From JACJYC01 sp964558465 (GTDB taxonomy: Bacteria; Bacteroidota; Bacteroidia; Chitinophagales; Saprospiraceae): a stretch of DNA of 64,000 bases. The number at the start of each line of letters is the position of its first letter. Position 1 is the stretch's first letter. Positions 59,551 to 64,000 of the stretch are shown piece after piece. The notes beneath the pieces were generated by a model that was not told the origin of the DNA, made no database searches, and was given only the letters and a program-made list of their open reading frames with translations. The stretch spans positions 18,725 to 82,724 of the forward strand of contig CAZLEF010000027.1 in assembly GCA_964558465.1 (NCBI GenBank), read 5' to 3'. A program made the translations under genes and the position numbers.

Positions 59551-59689
59551 AATTTATGGATGTTTTAACGAATGATAAATAAAACCGGACGGATCTGGAA
59601 AAGGCCTGAACAGGTGTTCAGAAACACGTTTCAATTCTGTTAGACGCTCAAATCCGATGAAAACAGGCATACGTCTGGCTGACGCGACC

Positions 59690-60112
59690 TCAGGCCATTA
59701 TCTTTGGCGGTTGCCAGATAGGCAGATAAGCGGCTTCCGGTATATGGCCGGCGAAATAAAAAGCCATTTTTTGTACCGAAACAATCAAGAAAGTATTGAA
59801 AAGCGGGAAATTATTTTCTGCGGCCCAGGTCGGACCCGAATGGCAGATCATCCCACCACCCGGGCAGCGGCAACCGCCATTTTCGGAGTCGCAGGGGCAA
59901 CCGCGGCCGTTTTTTTGGTGGTCGCAGCAGGATTTGGAATGGTCAGGAACTGCCGATTGAAATTCATCGGCAGTATCGCAGGCCTCTTCAGTCAATTCAG
60001 TATGGGGTTGCCTGCTCCTGTCGGCATGATCGCTCCCGCAAGCCTGAATCTGATCTGCCGGAGCAGCGATCAGGCAGAGGAATAAAAGTATTATGACAGG
60101 ATGGAATTTCAT
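59690..60112 (-). CDS. Small Cys-rich secreted protein of the copper island
   Basis: I take ATG 60112 (MKFHPVIILLFLCLIAAPAD, 140 residues). After a signal peptide there are ten Cys in the mature region, many in close pairs (SCCDHQKNGRGCPCDSENGG and the following CRCPGGGMICHSG), plus several His. I do not recognise the family. Its position between the CopB ATPase and the metal-binding lipoprotein, and its composition, suggest a periplasmic metal-binding or metal-sensing protein. The hydrophobic segment near residues 105-125 could be a second membrane anchor. Confidence 0.75.
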   Translation of the reverse strand: MKFHPVIILLFLCLIAAPADQIQACGSDHADRSRQPHTELTEEACDTADEFQSAVPDHSKSCCDHQKNGRGCPCDSENGGCRCPGGGMICHSGPTWAAENNFPLFNTFLIVSVQKMAFYFAGHIPEAAYLPIWQPPKIMA

Positions 60113-60188
60113 ATTCGCCGCAAAATTAGTTAAAATTGTTGAACAAACCACTGTGCTGCAGACCAATGATGAATTATCCGGATTTTTT

Positions 60189-62252
60189 TTACTTCAAATT
60201 AAATTTCAGGAGTTGGGCGTTTAAGGCTACTGCCACCGTACTGACCGACATGAGCACCGCCCCCAGCGCCGGGCTTAAAGTGAAAACCGGATGCAAAACG
60301 CCGGCTGCTAACGGAATGGCGAACACGTTGTACCCCGTAGCCCATAACAGGTTCTGGATCATTTTCCGGTAGGTGGCCTTGCCAAAGTTCACGAGATCGA
60401 TCACGTCCGAAGGCCGGCTGTCCGTCAGGATGATGTCGGCAGTTTCAGCGGCAACGTCTGCGCCGCTGCCCACCGCGATGCCGATGTCCGCCTGTGCCAG
60501 TGCCGGGGCGTCATTCACCCCGTCGCCCGTCATGGCAACAAATTCCCCCTGTTCCTGCAGTTTTTTCACAATGTCCACTTTTTCATGCGGCAACACTTCC
60601 GCGAAATAACCGTCCAGGCCCAACGTTTCAGCCACCGCCTTGCCTACGCGCTCGTTGTCGCCCGTTGCCATGAAGACTTTGACGCCCTGTATTTTCAAAT
60701 TCTGCACGGCGGCTTTGGCGTCGGGCCGGATCTGGTCGGCGAGCGCGATAAAACCCAACGGTTTTTCATTTTCCAAAATGTGTACTACCGTTTCAGCGGC
60801 GTTCCCGCCGGCATTTTCAGGGAGCGCGAGGTTATGCTCAACCAAATAACCCGGGCTGACGATCTTTATCTTTTTGCCGGCAACCATGCCCTGCACACCC
60901 TTTCCGGTCATTGAGGCGAAATCCGATAAAACAGGCAGGGTTAAGGATTTTTCAGCCGCCACCCGTACAATGCCTTTGGCGATGGGATGTTCGCTATGCT
61001 GTTCGAGGGCGGCGGCGAGCGCCAGCAGATCATCTGTCGAACGACCCGCGTCGAGCGATTCTACCCTCGATACACCGAACTTGCCCTCCGTCAGCGTCCC
61101 CGTTTTGTCAAAAACCATTGCGGTAATCTTACGGGCGCCTTCGAAAGCCGTCCTGTTGCGGATGAGCAGACCCCGGCGGGCGCTCACGGCAGTCGAAATG
61201 GCCACCACCAGCGGTATCGCCACACCAAGCGCATGCGGACAAGCGGTGACCATAACCGTGACCATACGCTCCAGTGCAAATGCCAGGCTTTGTCCTTTTA
61301 TCAGCCAGGCTGCCAGTGTCGTCACGCCCACCCCGATGGAAACAAACGTGAGCCAGCGAGCTGCACGGTCGGCGAGGTGTTGGGTTTTGGATTTTGCGCC
61401 TTGCGCTTCCCTGACCAGGGCAATGACCTTGTTCAGATAACTTTCCTTGCCGGTTTTTTCCACCCTGACCTTAAGGCTTCCTTCTCCGTTGACCGACCCG
61501 GCAATCACTTTCGACCCCGCCGCTTTCAACACAGGCACGCTTTCACCCGTGAGCATACTTTCGTTCACAAAGCTTTCACCTTCCGTCACCGTGCCGTCCA
61601 CGGGGTTTTTTTCTCCGGGTTTCACCAGCACCAGGTCGCCGGGCTTCAGCTCGTCCACCCGCATGTCGTGCAACTTCCCGTCGTGGTACATATGCGCTTC
61701 GGCAGGCAGCATTTTCACCATCATTTCCAGGGCTTTGGAGGCGCCGGCGACGCTTTTCATTTCCAGCCAGTGTCCCAGCAGCATTATGACGATGAGGGTA
61801 GCGAGTTCCCAATAGAAGTCCATGCCCGCAATGAGCCCGAAAGCGACCGTTGAACTGTACAGGTAGGCTACGGAAATGGCAACGCCGATGAGCGTCATCA
61901 TACCGGGGGCGCGCCGGCGTCCTTCATCCCACAAGCCCTTGAGGAACGGTTGGCCGCCGTATATAAAAATAACGGTAGCGAAGATGACCGAAACCCAATT
62001 CCTGCCGGGGAAATCGAAATGGTACCCGACAGCCTGCTGGAACATGGGCGAAATAAAAACCACGGGTAAGGTCAGTGCCAGACTCACCCAGAATCGCCTC
62101 AGGAAATCACTGATCATGGCGGCATGATCGTGGCCTGTATGATGTTCGTGCATTGACTTTGAGCCATGTGCCTGATTTTTGACGTGGTCGTTTTTCAAGG
62201 CAGGCTGTCCAGGCTGGTGGTGGTGGTGATGATGATGATGATGATTTTCCAT
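60189..62252 (-). CDS. copB: CopB-type P1B ATPase, copper/silver exporter
   Basis: 687 residues. The N-terminus is a His tail (nine consecutive His from residue 4, then MHEHHTGHDHAA) instead of HMA domains. Eight membrane helices are predicted. The metal-site motif in helix 6 is CPH at 338-340 (VTACPHALGVAIP), which defines the P1B-3/CopB group. The phosphorylation motif DKTGTLTEG starts at 382; TGES (235-238) and the MTGDGVNDAPALAQADIGIA hinge are intact. It should export Cu or Ag ions from the cytoplasm. It is the second gene of the island, after the AraC-HMA regulator. Confidence 0.94.
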   Translation of the reverse strand: MENHHHHHHHHHQPGQPALKNDHVKNQAHGSKSMHEHHTGHDHAAMISDFLRRFWVSLALTLPVVFISPMFQQAVGYHFDFPGRNWVSVIFATVIFIYGGQPFLKGLWDEGRRRAPGMMTLIGVAISVAYLYSSTVAFGLIAGMDFYWELATLIVIMLLGHWLEMKSVAGASKALEMMVKMLPAEAHMYHDGKLHDMRVDELKPGDLVLVKPGEKNPVDGTVTEGESFVNESMLTGESVPVLKAAGSKVIAGSVNGEGSLKVRVEKTGKESYLNKVIALVREAQGAKSKTQHLADRAARWLTFVSIGVGVTTLAAWLIKGQSLAFALERMVTVMVTACPHALGVAIPLVVAISTAVSARRGLLIRNRTAFEGARKITAMVFDKTGTLTEGKFGVSRVESLDAGRSTDDLLALAAALEQHSEHPIAKGIVRVAAEKSLTLPVLSDFASMTGKGVQGMVAGKKIKIVSPGYLVEHNLALPENAGGNAAETVVHILENEKPLGFIALADQIRPDAKAAVQNLKIQGVKVFMATGDNERVGKAVAETLGLDGYFAEVLPHEKVDIVKKLQEQGEFVAMTGDGVNDAPALAQADIGIAVGSGADVAAETADIILTDSRPSDVIDLVNFGKATYRKMIQNLLWATGYNVFAIPLAAGVLHPVFTLSPALGAVLMSVSTVAVALNAQLLKFNLK

Positions 62253-62341
62253 GTTCTTTTCAATGAATTTCAGGGCAAAGATCAGGGCAAAAACGGAGGC
62301 TGGCCGTACAGCTTTCTGGAAATGGCGTACAGGATTTTGGG

Positions 62342-62905
62342 TTACAGGCAGTCGATATGCCTGCGCTCACGCTGGTGGCTGGCTTTAAACGCCGTCGGCG
62401 TCATGCCGGTCACTTGCCGGAACTGGTTTGACAGGTGCTGCGAACTGCTGTACCCCAGGCGGAAGGCGATTTCACTCAGGGTCAGTTCGTCGTAAACCAG
62501 CAACTCCTTCACCCGTTCTGTTTTCTGTGCGATGATGTATTTCTCGATCGTCAGGCCCTCTACCGAGGAAAACAATTTGCTCAGGTGCGAGTAGTCGTGT
62601 CCTGTCCGATTCGACAAAAAATCAGAAAAATTCATCGTCTCCGGCTTCTGCGCTTCATGATGTATTTCCTGTACGATGAGATTTTTCACCTGACCGATGA
62701 GGCGGCTCGTACGGTCGTCAAGCAACTCAAAACCTTCCGTTTGAAGTGCCTTGCGCAGGGATGCCAACTGAGCAGGAGTGGGCGCATCCCCGATATCCGC
62801 TTCGCCGAGCCGGACGTTTCTAACGGACAAACCCGCTTCCGTCAAAATCCGGCCAACCGTTCGCTCGCACCGGGCGCAGACCATGTTTTTAATAAAAAGT
62901 TTCAT
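62342..62905 (-). CDS. AraC-family regulator with N-terminal HMA-like metal sensor
   Basis: I take ATG 62905 (MKLFIKNMVCARCERTVGRI, 187 residues). Residues 1-70 form an HMA-like fold with a CxxC site (MVCARCERTV) but an otherwise diverged sequence. Residues 80-185 are a two-helix-turn-helix AraC DNA-binding domain (HDYSHLSKLFSSVEGLTIEK, LTLSEIAFRLGYSSSQHLSN, QFRQVTGMTPTAF). This short fusion lets metal binding be coupled directly to DNA binding without a cupin domain. As first gene of the copper island it presumably activates the operon in response to Cu(I). Confidence 0.88.
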   Translation of the reverse strand: MKLFIKNMVCARCERTVGRILTEAGLSVRNVRLGEADIGDAPTPAQLASLRKALQTEGFELLDDRTSRLIGQVKNLIVQEIHHEAQKPETMNFSDFLSNRTGHDYSHLSKLFSSVEGLTIEKYIIAQKTERVKELLVYDELTLSEIAFRLGYSSSQHLSNQFRQVTGMTPTAFKASHQRERRHIDCL

Positions 62906-63059
62906 TTCGTTTTTTAAATTGGCCTGTGAATAAGGGATGAATCTGCTCAATGCCCCGATGGCCTCAACCGGCTTCATGCGAGGATGGCATTGACCAAGTT
63001 AAACCTATTTTACCACCGCAGCGTTATTTTTACAATATTTTCAATTCGTTCGGTCCATC

Positions 63060-63944
63060 ATGCAACGAAAAACCTTCATCAAATATCTCGGAGGCGCAGC
63101 AGCTATGTTCAGTTTGGGTTCTTTAGCGGAAATGGCCGGAAAAATGAAGTCCGGCGACGAAAAAATGCCCGTGCTTTTCATCGGCCACGGTTCGCCTATG
63201 AACGGCATCGAGGACAATGAATTCAGCCGGCAGTGGCAGGAACTGGGCCGCAGGATCCCAACTCCAAAAGCGGTGCTCTGCATCTCGGCGCATTGGCTCA
63301 CCAGGGGCACGTTTGTCACGGCCATGGACCAACCCCGCACCATCCACGATTTCGGGGGCTTTCCCCAGGCCCTGTTTGACGTGCAATATCCGGCGCCCGG
63401 CGACCCAGGCCTGGCAGCGGAAACTGCCCGGATCGTCACCAAAACGAATGTCGGACTGGACCACGACTGGGGTCTCGACCACGGAACCTGGACCGTGGTC
63501 CGCCGCATGTACCCCGGGGCCAATATCCCGGTCCTGCAACTGAGCATCGACTATCACAAACCCGCCCAATATCACTACGAACTGGCCAAAGAACTGGCTG
63601 CCCTGCGCGAAAAAGGGGTGCTGATCATCGGCAGCGGCAATATGGTGCACAACCTCCGCATGGTCGCCTGGGAGAAACTCGGCGAATCCGAATACGGCTA
63701 CGACTGGGCGGTCGAAATGAATACCCTGTTCAAAAAACATATTTCCGACGTCAACCACCAACCTCTGATCGACTACCGCACGATGGGCAAAGCCGCCGAA
63801 CTGGCCATTCCAACGCCCGACCATTATTACCCCATGATCTATACACTGGGACTGCAGGAAAAAAATGAAAAAGCGGAATTTTTTAACGATAAGGCTGTCG
63901 GCGGTTCGCTAACGATGACTTCGGTGGTGATTGGGGATTATTAA
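63060..63944 (+). CDS. ygiD: YgiD-type extradiol dioxygenase (4,5-DOPA dioxygenase family)
   Basis: 294 residues. A basic N-terminus and hydrophobic stretch (MQRKTFIKYLGGAAAMFSLG) look like an export signal, perhaps twin-arginine-like with RK instead of RR. The class III extradiol dioxygenase fold follows with likely metal ligands H43 (IGHGSPMN), H78 (SAHWL) and H197 (GNMVHNLR), and the conserved H141 (GLDHGTW). E. coli YgiD opens L-DOPA. An exported member is unusual, and the substrate here is unknown. It is divergent from the copper island, and a link to copper or phenol oxidation is speculative. Confidence 0.88.
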   Translation: MQRKTFIKYLGGAAAMFSLGSLAEMAGKMKSGDEKMPVLFIGHGSPMNGIEDNEFSRQWQELGRRIPTPKAVLCISAHWLTRGTFVTAMDQPRTIHDFGGFPQALFDVQYPAPGDPGLAAETARIVTKTNVGLDHDWGLDHGTWTVVRRMYPGANIPVLQLSIDYHKPAQYHYELAKELAALREKGVLIIGSGNMVHNLRMVAWEKLGESEYGYDWAVEMNTLFKKHISDVNHQPLIDYRTMGKAAELAIPTPDHYYPMIYTLGLQEKNEKAEFFNDKAVGGSLTMTSVVIGDY

Positions 63945-63949
63945 AGGGA

Positions 63950-64000
63950 TTGTTTGGATTGTTTGGATTGTTTGGATTGTTTGGATTGTTTGGATTGTTT
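63950..64000 (+). repeat. Tandem 9-mer array (TTGTTTGGA) running off the window
   Basis: More than five direct copies of TTGTTTGGA start 6 nt after the ygiD stop and continue to the end of the window. Any inverted arm would lie beyond base 64000. Confidence 0.92.

Overview
The window comes from a Bacteroidota chromosome, most likely a Saprospiria-type (Saprospiraceae-like) organism or a metagenome-assembled genome. This is inferred from type IX secretion sorting domains (type A and type B), choice-of-anchor L and sortilin-like secreted proteins, a Bat operon, DUF2911 proteins, near absence of Shine-Dalgarno sequences, and many promoters of the Bacteroidota form TTG - 19 to 21 nt - TAnnTTTG. 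One 100-N assembly gap lies at 7343-7442. No rRNA, tRNA, CRISPR array, complete insertion sequence or prophage was recognised.

Layout. 1-2340: minus-strand aromatic amino acid operon (pheA and a class I/II aminotransferase running off the left edge), preceded by two consecutive leader-peptide attenuators whose short peptides are packed with Phe and Tyr codons. 2400-8900: a repeated structured element, a frameshifted carboxypeptidase-regulatory-like gene, an unknown acidic protein, a large T9SS type B surface protein, an AT-hook repeat protein broken by the gap, and a PepSY-like lipoprotein. 8970-15074 (minus): a membrane/beta-barrel fusion beside an ECF sigma factor, a T9SS-exported amidase, methylmalonyl-CoA epimerase and PaaZ. 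15414-23060 (plus): a protease/beta-propeller/beta-barrel fusion and batB-batC-batD'-batD. 23060-36050: DUF2911, two sortilin-like proteins, a LolA-like protein, an aspartoacylase-family enzyme, a PurF-type amidophosphoribosyltransferase, a TMEM220 protein, a soluble sugar dehydrogenase lipoprotein and a KsgA-like lipid methyltransferase. 36346-45500: an APC permease, a SprA-like outer-membrane protein, a second copy of the repeated element, an AraC fragment, a caspase-family protein and a collapsed DUF433/DUF5615 toxin-antitoxin module. 45661-50833: fumC, a betaine-lipid remodelling set (btaB, btaA and a divergent plcP-type phosphoesterase) and a RidA-like lipoprotein. 50883-62905 (minus): a copper/silver resistance island (AraC-HMA regulator, CopB ATPase, Cys-rich protein, metal-binding lipoprotein, HMA protein, DUF2911 protein, RND pump, outer-membrane factor, unusual adaptor). 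63060-63944: a YgiD-type dioxygenase.

The most striking non-coding feature is that many gene borders are filled, often from stop codon to stop codon, by arrays of short words (7-10 nt) repeated in tandem. Many of these arrays carry a second arm in inverted orientation around a distinct centre. Almost every locus has its own word. Several arrays supply the stop codon of a neighbouring gene. Together with the tandem Phe/Tyr attenuators and the lipid-remodelling locus, these are the parts most worth following up.
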